64,000 nucleotides of DNA from CAVUWL01 sp963787415 (GTDB lineage Bacteria > Actinomycetota > Thermoleophilia > Solirubrobacterales > 70-9). Of this stretch, positions 36,266 through 44,888 are shown one piece after another (the stretch's first letter is position 1; each line of letters begins with the position of its first letter). The notes beneath the pieces were generated by a model. It did not search any database and had not been told where the DNA came from. It saw only the letters and a list, made by a program, of their open reading frames with translations. The position numbers were made by a program, and so were the translations under genes. The stretch is from NCBI GenBank assembly GCA_963787415.1, contig CAWBCO010000006.1, forward strand, positions 62,001 to 126,000, written 5' to 3'.

Positions 36266-36812
36266 GCCGAAGTTCCTCGCCGTCGTCGTCGCCAGTGGCT
36301 ATGGATACGCGCGGGCAGATGGGGTGCAGGTGGTGTCGCTGCTGAGCCTCGCTCCCTGAGGACTGGGGAACGAGTGAGGGGATACGGGTTGCAGGAGGCA
36401 GAGGGCGAAGCTCGCTGAGATCCCGGGAGCACCCGCTGATGGCTTACACCCTGGCGAAAAGTAGGCCACCAGGTGGGAACAAAGGTGGGAACAAATTTCG
36501 CCTTCAGCGTCCTTTCCTGGCTTTCTATGTCCAACGGGGAAAGCTTGGATTAGCAGGCTTTTAGCAGTTTAGAGCCGCTTTCAAAAAGGCCCTAGAGCCC
36601 CTCCCAAGGAGTAGGCCGCAGGTTCGAATCCTGCTCGGGGCATCGCCGCAAAGCCTCTTTCAAAGCCAAATAAGTGTGGGAACAGAAGAGAGTAGGCCAG
36701 CTAATTTTCATAGAGCCACGCTGGAGTGTCTGTGCGCATACGAAGCCTTTCTAGGCGTCCCCCCCCGGACCGCGCAGCCCGTCACTTAGGCCACGCGGTC
36801 GGGCGGCCCGGA
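36266..36812. other. Att-site debris: integrase-tail-like frame and tRNA 3' fragment
   Basis: At 36470-36540 the plus strand reads HQVGTKVGTNFAFSVLSWLS and then stops, which looks like the C-terminal tail of an actinobacterial tyrosine integrase. About 70 bases on is the tRNA-like 3' half at 36606-36642. No intact gene is present. Confidence 0.5.
36606..36642 (+). repeat. tRNA-like 3' half (second att-like fragment)
   Basis: The stretch from GGAGT to GGGGCA contains a perfect T arm (GCAGG-TTCGAAT-CCTGC) and an acceptor 3' strand TCGGGGC with discriminator A. The 5' side does not form a cloverleaf (the expected ACTCC anticodon strand is replaced), so it is only a 3' half. It resembles the end of a tRNA with a GCCCCG acceptor, and was probably left by a second integration event. 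Confidence 0.5.
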
Positions 36813-37310
36813 TTACGGCAGGATGTAGTTGAAGGTCAGGGTTTCGGGAGAATCTTCGCCGCTGCCCGTCTTTTTCGAACTGAAGTTGCCAAGCGCCCCG
36901 TTGTATTTGCCGGTGCCTCCGACGATCGCACCCGAGTGACCCCCGTTGCCGATTTCTTTGCCGCCGAGGTTGAGCGCGAAGGTGCCGCCGGGGACGGTCG
37001 CAGTCCCAGTGCAAGTTCCGTTTAGAGTTTCGCCAGGAGACGGCTGGGTGACGATGCAAGCCGCATCGATTTCACCCACGGTCTTCTTTTCGGAGTTCTG
37101 AAGCGGCGAGGAGAACGCAAGTCCGTTTCCAGGGGCAAAGCCTTTTGCCGACGCTTTTCCAATTACCCCAAAGCTCCCGGCGTTTCCGCCAGGTTCAGTG
37201 AAGTGCAAGGTTCCTTCGGCACCGTGAGTCTTAGAGGAGCCGCAACCGGCCAGAGCGACTAGTGCAACCAGCGCTCCCAATGCGAGTACCGCAATTCGAA
37301 CGTGTTTCAT
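36813..37310 (-). CDS. Lipoprotein with allene-oxide-cyclase-like barrel
   Basis: A 165-residue protein from the ATG at 37310, with AGGAG upstream. The lipobox LVALAGC at about residue 20 marks signal peptidase II cleavage and lipid anchoring. The rest matches the small bacterial proteins related to allene oxide cyclase/dirigent barrels: GNGLAFSSPLQNSEKKTVGE, CTGTATVPGGTFALNLGGKE, AIVGGTGKYNGALG and a C-terminal LTFNYILP. Bacterial members are of unknown function and are not known jasmonate enzymes. Confidence 0.7.
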   Translation of the reverse strand: MKHVRIAVLALGALVALVALAGCGSSKTHGAEGTLHFTEPGGNAGSFGVIGKASAKGFAPGNGLAFSSPLQNSEKKTVGEIDAACIVTQPSPGETLNGTCTGTATVPGGTFALNLGGKEIGNGGHSGAIVGGTGKYNGALGNFSSKKTGSGEDSPETLTFNYILP

Positions 37311-37451
37311 GCTTCTCCTGTCTGTAACCAACCCTGACGCAAAGATTCATACTCGATCCTCCGGAGCGAAGTCGCGCCAAAGGCGCGTCATTGAGGTGCT
37401 GTTGAGGGTCTTGGCTCCCGGTGTAGGCGGTCTGCGATACGGTCGATCCTG

Positions 37452-37775
37452 ATGGGCTCTGATCCAGCCAGGCCATCGAAGGCGGAACGTCGGGCCGATG
37501 TCGCGCTCGTGGTCGGCTATCACGAGGCTCGGCTTGCAGATTTGCTTGAGAAGGTGCGGGAGGGCTTTGATCGCTACGACTCGGGTGAGTTGGATATCTT
37601 CGAGCTGGACGAGCTGATCCACCGCTACAAGCGGGCGACGCGCGAGCTCTGGAAGTTCTGCGGGAATGTGGCCGGCTCAAGCGCTTACCTCATCGCCCGC
37701 TCGATCGAAGAGATGCAGGCACAGGGGGAGGCAACCGATTGGTGGGAGCGCGGCAACCCCGAGCGCCAGCGCTGA
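37452..37775 (+). CDS. Small helical protein of unknown function
   Basis: A 107-residue, charged, mostly helical protein (HEARLADLLEKVREGFDRYD, then ELDELIHRYKRATRELWKFCG). I do not recognise a named family. The composition is plausibly coding and the frame is preceded by a GATCCTG region without a clear ribosome binding site. It lies between the lipoprotein and the Rrf2 gene, convergent with the latter. Confidence 0.55.
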   Translation: MGSDPARPSKAERRADVALVVGYHEARLADLLEKVREGFDRYDSGELDIFELDELIHRYKRATRELWKFCGNVAGSSAYLIARSIEEMQAQGEATDWWERGNPERQR

Positions 37776-37853
37776 ACCGCTCAGTCGGTCGACGCGGCCG
37801 ATACGGCTCAAGCTGCCAGAGAAGGCTGTGGCAGTCCAACGGGACCAAGTCGT

Positions 37854-38354
37854 CTAACTGCGACCCACCGATGAACCTGCTGGGCTCTTCAGAGAAGGGT
37901 TGTGCGGTGTCCAGGAGTCTGGATTGGAGGAAAGCTTCTTTACACCCACCGGAAGCTTCCCAGACACCAGGTCAGCAAGGGTCACCGACTCAAGTACCGA
38001 GCGCAGGTTGGCACGGACGGCAATCCAGACCTCCTGGAGGTGGTGGGCACTGCCGCGGTAGCTGATCGACTCCGGCGGCTCAGATTGGACGTTGGCGATC
38101 GGTCCCTCAACCGCACGAATCACGTCGGCGACCGTGATCTGATCTGGGGGTCGGGTCAGCCAGTAGCCGCCGTGGCGGCCTCGTCTGGCACCAACGATCC
38201 CGGCGTGCTTGAGCCCACCGAGGATGTGCTCGAGAAAGGGCAGGGGAATTTCTTGGGCCGCTGCAATTTGCTCACCCTTGAGCGGCCCGTCTTCTGCCGC
38301 CGCCAACTCCGCGGCGGCGCGGAGGGCATAGTCGGTTCTGGCCGAGACACGCAC
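37854..38354 (-). CDS. Rrf2-family regulator (CymR-like, no cysteine cluster)
   Basis: A 166-residue protein with the Rrf2 start MRVSARTDYALRAAAELA and recognition region GEQIAAAQEIPLPFLEHILGGLKHAGIV, then RRGRHGGYWLTRPPDQITVADVIRAVEG. It has no cysteines in the usual iron-sulfur position, so it is unlike IscR or NsrR and more like CymR, which senses cysteine/O-acetylserine status. It lies 49 bases downstream of a TauE/SafE permease on the same strand, which supports control of sulfur-compound export. Confidence 0.85.
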   Translation of the reverse strand: MRVSARTDYALRAAAELAAAEDGPLKGEQIAAAQEIPLPFLEHILGGLKHAGIVGARRGRHGGYWLTRPPDQITVADVIRAVEGPIANVQSEPPESISYRGSAHHLQEVWIAVRANLRSVLESVTLADLVSGKLPVGVKKLSSNPDSWTPHNPSLKSPAGSSVGRS

Positions 38355-38403
38355 GTTCCGAGTTAATCAGTCGAGCGAGACCTCGTGATCTCGGATTCTG
38401 AGC

Positions 38404-39318
38404 TCAGCTGGTTGCAAGCTTGGATGGGGGCGTCTCGTTTCGTGTCCGCTGGCGGTGTGCATACCAGCGGGGGGCGAGAAGGATCAAGGTCAGGCCAACC
38501 GCCGTTACGCCTGCCGCGATCGGCCACAACGTGGTGTCGCCTTTTTGGATCGTGAGGATGCCCGAAGCGATCAGAACCAATCCAAGCGCGGTGCGAAGGA
38601 ACCCCTGCGGCGCTCGGGCCGAGAGGGCTGAGCCGATCACCACACCGGGAACCGAGCCAAGCAGGATGTTCCCGGCAAGCTTGAAGTCGACGTCACCGCC
38701 GATCCAGTGCGCGATTCCGGCCGCCCAGAGCAGGATCGCGGCATGAACGATGTCGGTGCCGACAACCCGCCGAGGGGTGAGCCGAAACAGCGCAATCAGA
38801 AGGATCGCAATCACCGTGCCCGAGCCAGCCGAGGTGATTCCGATCACAAAACCCGTGGTGGCCCCAATTACGATTGCCGCAACTTTGTGGCGGCGAGCTA
38901 TGTCGAAATCGTCTCGCTCTTGGATCAGGCCGCGGAGGATCAGCGAGCGCGCCAGAGTGATGACGCCAACTGTCAGCAGGGTGCCACCCAGTAGGGCGTA
39001 GACGATTGAATCGAGCTGGTTTTCTCCCACGCTTGACTGCAGAACGCCGATCAAAAAGACGCCGAGAATCCCGGCCGGAACGCTGCCGAGGGCCATCCAA
39101 AAGACAAGCCCCATATTGACCGTCTTCATCTTCAGGTGGCGCCAGCTACCCACGGACTTGGTGATCGCCGAGTAGAAGATGTCAGTGCCGATCGCGGTGA
39201 CCGGCGCGACGTTGAAGATCAAGATCAGTAACGGGGTCATCAGCGATCCCCCGCCGACGCCGGTCATTCCGACGAGTACGCCAATGCCAAGTCCGAAGAT
39301 GACGATTGCCGGGTCCAT
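38404..39318 (-). CDS. TauE/SafE-family sulfite/anion permease
   Basis: A 304-residue membrane protein from the ATG at 39318, with GGGAGG upstream. It has two homologous halves, each opening with the family signature: IGVLVGMTGVGGGSLMTPLLIL and GFVIGITSAGSGTVIAILLI. About eight to nine helices are predicted, with a cytoplasmic linker at residues 135-155. The family exports sulfite, sulfoacetate or related anions. With the Rrf2 gene downstream it forms a regulator-transporter unit inside the island. Confidence 0.88.
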   Translation of the reverse strand: MDPAIVIFGLGIGVLVGMTGVGGGSLMTPLLILIFNVAPVTAIGTDIFYSAITKSVGSWRHLKMKTVNMGLVFWMALGSVPAGILGVFLIGVLQSSVGENQLDSIVYALLGGTLLTVGVITLARSLILRGLIQERDDFDIARRHKVAAIVIGATTGFVIGITSAGSGTVIAILLIALFRLTPRRVVGTDIVHAAILLWAAGIAHWIGGDVDFKLAGNILLGSVPGVVIGSALSARAPQGFLRTALGLVLIASGILTIQKGDTTLWPIAAGVTAVGLTLILLAPRWYAHRQRTRNETPPSKLATS

Positions 39319-39591
39319 CGAAGAGCCTCCCACCTTCAACGCGGCAGGTGATTCCTAACTTCCTTAGTCAGGATTGCAAGAAAGTCGAGTGAGGGTAACA
39401 GGAACCGGTCCCATCAGCAATGACCAACCTACGAGCATGGCCAATGACGGGGTGAGAGGAGACGAATTCGACGAGCACCCTGGACACTGCGTTAAGTGGG
39501 CTTTTCGAGTGGTTGATGGGTGAAAGCGAAAGCAGAGCAGGCCACGGGCCGGTCGATGATCCTTTCACCGTAGAGCAAGCGCATAGTCGGC
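39319..39591. other. Non-coding stretch upstream of DoxX
   Basis: No gene is supported here; a minus-strand frame at 39368-39637 has no recognisable content. The DoxX promoter lies at its right end. Confidence 0.5.
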
Positions 39592-39618
39592 TGTCAGGTT
39601 CTCCAGGCAACGGGTGTC
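39592..39618 (+). promoter_or_regulatory. Candidate ECF41-type promoter
   Basis: TGTCAGG (39592-39598), a 16-base spacer, then TGTC (39615-39618), just upstream of the DoxX gene. ECF41 sigma factors are reported to use TGTCACA-n16-CGTC, so box spacing is exact and nine of eleven bases agree. The sigma factor gene itself lies downstream in the same unit, which suggests autoregulation. Confidence 0.5.
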
Positions 39619-39626
39619 TAAGAGGT

Positions 39627-39984
39627 ATGCACGTCACCTATTTCATTATCACGCTCCTTGCAGCGCTTGCGAACGGCTACGCTGCGTCTTTGGATTTCCT
39701 CGGCGCCGAGTCGGTCAAGGTCGTCGCTGACCGAGTCCAGGTCTCCCGAGGGTGGATGGTCCCGCTCGGCGCATTGTTGGCGTCGGGCGCCATTGGCCTT
39801 TTGGCAGGCTTGGCGGTGCCCTCACTCGGGATCGCTGCAGCGATTGGCCTCGTCCTGTATTTCATTTGCGCTGTGAGCGCTCACCTACGTGTCCGCGACC
39901 GCCAAATCGCCGGAGCGGTGTTTTTTTTTGCTCCTCGCGGCAGCAGCCCTGATCACGAATGTCGCCTACCACGACCACCGGTGA
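39627..39984 (+). pseudogene. DoxX-like membrane protein with poly-T frameshift
   Basis: From the ATG at 39627 the frame encodes a DoxX-like four-helix membrane protein (MHVTYFIITLLAALANGYAA, FLGAESVKVVADRVQVSR, then two more helices). At 39921-39929 there are nine T residues. With eight T residues the frame continues as FFLLLAAAALITNVAYHDHR and stops at 39982-39984, a natural fourth helix and end. As written, the end is scrambled and read to 39992. DoxX_2-type proteins are common partners of ECF41 sigma factors. This is either a homopolymer error or a slippage mutation. Confidence 0.75.
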
Positions 39985-40013
39985 TCATCTGATCGGGCGA
40001 CGAGGAGTTGAGA

Positions 40014-40907
40014 ATGGACGAGCGTGAGTGGCTGACCGAGCGGTTCGAGCAGCACCGAGGGCATCTCCGGGCGGTCGCCTACCGGATGCTCGGTTCGGTC
40101 AGCGAGTCCGACGACGCGCTTCAGGAGGCGTGGCTGCGAATTCAGGGCCAAGATCCCGAGCCCGTTGAAAACATGCAGGCATGGCTGACGACGGTCGTCG
40201 CTCGGGTATGCCTGAACACGCTGCGCTCGCGCAGAGCCCGAACCGAGGAGCTCTCGGTGCATGTCCCCGACCCCGTGGTCGCCCTCGAGGAGGAGGGCCT
40301 GGAACACGAGGCGCTTCTTGCCGAGTCCGTTGGTCTGGCGCTGCTCGTGGTGCTTGACAAGCTCACTCCCGCCGAGAGACTCGCGTTTGTGCTGCACGAC
40401 GTCTTTGGCGTGCCTTTCGCCGACATCGCCGCTGCGCTGGAGCGCTCCGAAGCGGCGGCCCAGCAGCTCGCCAGCCGCGCTCGCCGGCGCGTTCGCAACT
40501 CGCCTGAACCCGACCGTGACCTTGCGCGGCAAAGAGGTGTCGTCGATGCGTTCTTCGCCGCGTCGCGCGACGGCGACTTCGGTGCCCTCTTGGAGGTGCT
40601 AGACCCCGAGGTCGAACTTCGGATCGATGGTGGCCTCCTACGCGCAGACGCGTCAGTCATGTTGCACGGAGCGAAGGCTGTCGCCGGGAGCACCGCCACC
40701 TACTCGAAGCTCCACCCGTTCGTCAGACCCGCGCTCGTGAACGGCGCCGCGGGGGCCGTGGTGGCGCCGCGCGGCCGTGTTTTCTCCGTGATGGCGTTCA
40801 CCGTCACGAACGGGAAGATCGTCCAAATCGATGTTCTTCTCGACCCGGAGCGTCTGGAGCGGCTTGACCTCACCGTGCCCCAACTCTTGACGAAATCAAA
40901 ACAGTGA
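40014..40907 (+). CDS. ECF41-type sigma factor (SigJ-like) with SnoaL-like C-terminal domain
   Basis: From the ATG at 40014, with GAGGAG upstream, the product is 297 residues. Sigma region 2 (RAVAYRMLGSVSESDDALQEAWLR) and region 4 (LTPAERLAFVLHDVFGVPFADIAAALERSEAAAQQLASRARRR, split in two by the gap here) are typical ECF. The C-terminal about 120 residues form the SnoaL/NTF2-like extension of group ECF41 (VVDAFFAASRDGDFGALLEVLDP, and RIDGG), which replaces an anti-sigma factor as internal control. DoxX upstream fits the usual ECF41 context. Confidence 0.92.
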   Translation: MDEREWLTERFEQHRGHLRAVAYRMLGSVSESDDALQEAWLRIQGQDPEPVENMQAWLTTVVARVCLNTLRSRRARTEELSVHVPDPVVALEEEGLEHEALLAESVGLALLVVLDKLTPAERLAFVLHDVFGVPFADIAAALERSEAAAQQLASRARRRVRNSPEPDRDLARQRGVVDAFFAASRDGDFGALLEVLDPEVELRIDGGLLRADASVMLHGAKAVAGSTATYSKLHPFVRPALVNGAAGAVVAPRGRVFSVMAFTVTNGKIVQIDVLLDPERLERLDLTVPQLLTKSKQ

Positions 40908-41272
40908 ATCGAGGTGAGCGGCGGCCACACGGCTACGGTACATCGGTCACGGAGAGCAACGCGGCCTTTGGGTGATGCAGCGGCTGGCATTGCATGGGTC
41001 AATTCATTGATCCTGCCGGTCTCCCGGTAGGAACAGCCAACGTCAGCAAACTTCGAACGCCACCTCGCAGGCTGTTAGGAGTGCCGCACCGCGATTGACT
41101 GGCTTCGCACCGGATCCAGGTGTTGCCAGAGGGCGTCGGGCGTAGTAATGGGTGACGATTGAGCCCAGCGAGATACCACACACACTCACACACAACCGAC
41201 CTCGATACCGATCCTCAGTGTGACGAGCCCCAGAGCGTTCCGGCACCTCCTTTGGCTTTCTCGGGCCTAGGC
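40908..41272. other. Intergenic stretch, nothing recognised
   Basis: About 365 bases between the sigma factor and the CLC gene ends. A short CA-rich run lies near 41180-41200. No gene or RNA is supported. Confidence 0.5.
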
Positions 41273-43085
41273 TCAGGTGCTCGAGGCCCTATCGACATCC
41301 TCTGAGGCGGCGCTGCGGTCAATCTGTTTCGCATAGGCGCGCATAACGTCGCGGTGATCGATCCAGGCAATCATCGTGGTAGTCCCCTTTGATACCACCG
41401 GCAATCCTTCCCAACCTCCGTCGGAGAGCAGCGCAATCGCATCGGTCAAGGCCTGCTCGGCATGGAGCTCCGGGGTCACTTGAGCCAATGACGCGGCGTC
41501 GACATGCTCGCCGCTGACTGCTTGTCGGTCGATGTCACGGGCCGCAAGCACTCCGAGAAGATGGCCCTGTCGGTCGGTCACCGGCAGGGCGGCGTCTGAT
41601 CCCCGTGCGAAGCGAGCGGCGATCTCCGCTAATCCCGCGCTGCCTGGAAGCGGCTCCGGCGCTGTTCGCATCACCTGCGAAACCTGTAGCGCGCTGAGCG
41701 TGCCAGCGAGCGCCGGGCGCTCGATGTCGATCCCCCGGCGCTTCAGCTTCAAGGTGTAGATCGAGGAGGCGGAGAGGCGATGGCTGAGGCCAGTGGCGAT
41801 CACCACCGCCAGCATCAGGGGCAGGATGATCGCGTAGTCGCCGGTCAGCTCAAAGACGATCAGCACTGCGGTGATCGGAGCCCGCGCCGCGGCGCCAAAC
41901 ACGGCCCCCATGCCGACCAGCCCGTAAGCGCCGGCGCCGGCGGTTGCTGCCGGCAGCAGCTCGTGGGCCCCGAGGCCGAAGGCACTGCCCAGCATCGCCC
42001 CCATGAATAGGGATGGGGCGAACACCCCTCCCGAGCCGCCGATCGCCATCGTGAGGCTGGTGGCGACGACCTTGCCGACTAAGAAGGCGAGGAGCAGCCC
42101 GAGCGCGTACTGTCCGCCGATCGCCCGCTCCAGCACCGGGTAGCCGACCCCATACATCTCGGGCAGGGCGAGCAGCAGGGCGCCGAGCAGGATGCCACCG
42201 ACCGCTGGCCGCAGCCAGGCCGGTCCGCACCAGAGCCGATCGGCGAAATCCTCAGCTCCATATAACGACCGGATGAACCCGACCCCAACGAAGGCAGCCA
42301 AAAGCCCCAAAATCGCGTAAAGGGGGTACTCGGCAGCCGAAACAACGTGGAAAGTCGGCAGGTGGAGGAACGCGCCCGAGCCGAAGGCCAACCGCCCGAC
42401 CGCAGTCGCCACCACCGAGCTCAGCACCACGAGGCCGAAGGAGCGAGTCTGGAAGTTGCGCAGGATCAGCTCCAAGGCGAAGAAGACGCCAGCGATCGGG
42501 GCGTTGAAGGTGGCTGCGATACCACCCCGCGGCGCCGCAGGCAACGAGCAAACGCAACTCCTGTGCTGAGAGGCGGCTTACCTGGCCGAGCGCCGAGCCG
42601 AGCGCCGAGCCGATCTGAACGATCGGACCCTCCCTACCTACCGAGCCCCCGGCGCCGATGCAAAGGGCGGAGGCGAGAGCCTTCACCACCGGCACCCGGC
42701 CCCTGATCCGCCCCTCATTGCTGTGGACGGCGAGCATCACCTCGGGGACGCCGTGGCCGCGGGCCTCCGGCGCAAATCGGTAGATGAGTGGGCCATACAG
42801 CAGGCCGCCAACCACCGGAATCACGAGCACGACATAGGGACCGAGGAACGGCAGGTGAGGGTTGGTGAAGTGCCCGAGGGCGCTCGGATCGCGGTGGCCA
42901 GTGAAGAGCTCGGTGAAGCTGAAGATCAGATAGCGAAAGACAATCGCTCCTAGACCAGAGCCGGCCCCGACCAGGAGTGCAAAGACGACCAACAGCCCCG
43001 ACTCGCCGCCCATGTTCGAGCGCAGATATTCGGTAACCGTGCCGCGGGAGACGCGCTTCATCTTGATCGCTAGTCGAGTGGCCAT
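41273..43085 (-). pseudogene. CLC chloride channel/transporter with CBS pair, single-base frameshift
   Basis: Two frames make one CLC protein of about 603 residues. The first (from 43085) has the selectivity motif GAGGSVGREGPIVQIG; the second begins GGIAATFNAPIAGVFFALE and includes GGSGGVFAPSLFMGAMLG and, at the C-terminus, two CBS domains (VMRTAPEPLPGS to the end). At 42525-42528 the coding strand has GGGG where GGG would give GAAGGIAATFNAP. CLC proteins move chloride or fluoride, by channel or proton exchange; CBS domains sense adenine nucleotides. It is divergent from a Crp-type regulator. Confidence 0.85.
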
Positions 43086-43213
43086 CAGTAGAACCTAAGA
43101 ACTCATGGGGGCCATGGAGCACGCTGGGGCGCCCATTACTCGAATTTGTCAGAAGGCTGACAACCCGAAGGTAGGGCCGAAGAAGCGTGTCGGGTCGGTC
43201 AGACTTAGAACAA

Positions 43214-43948
43214 ATGAGCGCCAAGACGATCGAAGTACTCGCCTATGACAAAGACCTTGGAGTGGGCCTGGACCGGGCGGACCGGGAAGCAGCGCGGGAA
43301 GATGGCGCCGCTTCATTGGTAGAGGTTGGGCGCGGAAGCTGGGATTTGCAGTCATTCGAAAGTCCGGACCCGAGTGGTTACGGACTGCTGGTGCTCGCCG
43401 GTTTCCTAGTGCGTCGAGTTGGACAGGGGGGACGCTTCGGTGCTGAGCTGCTCGGCCCCAGCGACCTGTTGCGGCCGTGGCAGACGGTGGGTGGCGCGGC
43501 GAGCATCCCGTTTGAACCGATCTGGGACGCGATCACTGATACCCAGTTCGCTGTCCTCGGCGAGAAGTTCGCCCAGCGGGTATCGCCATATCCCACGGTG
43601 GCAGCCCAACTGGCGGGGCGGGCAATGCTGCGCTCGCGCTACCTCGCGATCAACATAGCGATCATGCATCAGCCACGGATCGAAACGCGGCTACACATGC
43701 TGTTTTGGCATCTCGCTGATCGCTGGGGTCGGGTGAAGCGGCACGAGGTGACGCTCGATATACCACTGACTCATGAGGTCCTCGGCGCGCTGGTCGGCGC
43801 CCGCCGCCCGACCGTCTCCACCGCGATGGCAGTGCTGACGAGGGACCGGAAAGTTGAACGATCGTCACAGGGCTGGCGATTGGTCGGCGGGCCTCCCCGT
43901 GAGTTCGCTGAACTCTCTTGCGGGAACCGCTTAGCTGACTCGGGTTGA
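43214..43948 (+). CDS. Crp/Fnr-type transcriptional regulator
   Basis: A protein of about 244 residues (ATG 43214; a GTG at 43187 adds nine). The N-terminal half is a degenerate cyclic-nucleotide-binding-like barrel and the C-terminus is a Crp helix-turn-helix: DIPLTHEVLGALVGARRPTVSTAMAVLTRDRKVERSSQGWRL (split: recognition helix GARRPTVSTAMAVL). No clear cyclic AMP phosphate-binding RxAS motif is visible, so the ligand is unknown. It is divergent from the CLC gene, 128 bases apart, which suggests regulation of that channel. Confidence 0.82.
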   Translation: MSAKTIEVLAYDKDLGVGLDRADREAAREDGAASLVEVGRGSWDLQSFESPDPSGYGLLVLAGFLVRRVGQGGRFGAELLGPSDLLRPWQTVGGAASIPFEPIWDAITDTQFAVLGEKFAQRVSPYPTVAAQLAGRAMLRSRYLAINIAIMHQPRIETRLHMLFWHLADRWGRVKRHEVTLDIPLTHEVLGALVGARRPTVSTAMAVLTRDRKVERSSQGWRLVGGPPREFAELSCGNRLADSG

Positions 43949-44025
43949 AAGCCTCGACGAGGCGGACCATCCAGCGCCGCCTGCTTAAAAGTTGGAGCTC
44001 AGAAGCCCCATCCGCCGCTTTTGAC

Positions 44026-44661
44026 TCAGTGTTTGTGTTTCTTGACCTTCACGCACTTGGTCTTGCCGTGCACGGTCTTCTTCTTGAAGCCCTTCTTGCA
44101 CTTGAGGCTCGGCGAGGTCGCGGGCGGGGTGCTCGGCTGGGTCGACCCACTACCTCCGCCCGAGCCCCCGCTACCTGAGCCGCCGCTACCGCCAGATCCT
44201 CCACTGCCACCGCCAGACGGGGCTGGGGTAAAGCCCGGCACCGGGCACGTCGCCACGGCTGGGACACTGCTTACTTTTACGGGAACGGTTAATCCCAGCT
44301 CCACTTCCCCTACCGAGGGGCCGGAGTAGCAGACCTGTACGGAAGCTTTCGGCGCAATGTAGCTCCCCCCGCAGAAAGCGGAGCCGTTGGTGTCCACGCA
44401 ATTGACTCCGGGAGTAGAGGCGAAATTGCTGAGGTTTTCGCCCCCAAAGGAAAAGGCCCCGATTTCTTCGGTGCCCGTGTTCGTCACGGTCAGCAGGTAG
44501 GACCCGGTGCCGATCGGGGCAAGGGTCGCGGTCGCTTCGGTCGTTCCGACAGCCCAGGCCTGGGCTGCAAGCGCGAGCACCAGTATTCCTGTTACGGCAG
44601 CAATAATTCCTGCGGCCTGACCGCCTTTGCGGCCTGCAGAGCGTGCAACGTCAAGCCTCAT
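44026..44661 (-). CDS. Secreted Gly/Ser-linker protein with Lys/Cys-rich tail
   Basis: From the ATG at 44661, with GGAGGAA nine bases upstream, the product is 211 residues. A signal peptide (GIIAAVTGILVLALAAQAWA) is followed by a small beta-rich domain (TLAPIGTGSYLLTVTNTGTE, with paired cysteines), then a linker almost purely of G and S, then KCKKGFKKKTVHGKTKCVKV and KKHKH. The tail with two cysteines flanked by lysines recurs in secreted proteins of this group and may bind anionic wall polymers. The ligand is unknown. Confidence 0.75.
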   Translation of the reverse strand: MRLDVARSAGRKGGQAAGIIAAVTGILVLALAAQAWAVGTTEATATLAPIGTGSYLLTVTNTGTEEIGAFSFGGENLSNFASTPGVNCVDTNGSAFCGGSYIAPKASVQVCYSGPSVGEVELGLTVPVKVSSVPAVATCPVPGFTPAPSGGGSGGSGGSGGSGSGGSGGGSGSTQPSTPPATSPSLKCKKGFKKKTVHGKTKCVKVKKHKH

Positions 44662-44888
44662 CTTGCGATCTTCCTCCCCATCGGTCGCCATCGAGCGTAA
44701 AGCACGCTACTGCAGGGACTCGAGAGAGTCAAATGAGTGGCGTCGGGAGCGATTTGGGGATCGATCTCGCTAACCAGTCATCCCGAATCTGGAGGGAATC
44801 CTGGCCAGGATCCAACTAAAGCGCAACGAGCTGGCTGGGAATTCGGCATTTGCCCGAAAGAGCCAGGCCAACTCCCATCAGCACGAGC

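Noticed and set aside
41175..41205. CA-rich run considered as a microsatellite
   Set aside because: Too short and irregular to be a repeat array.
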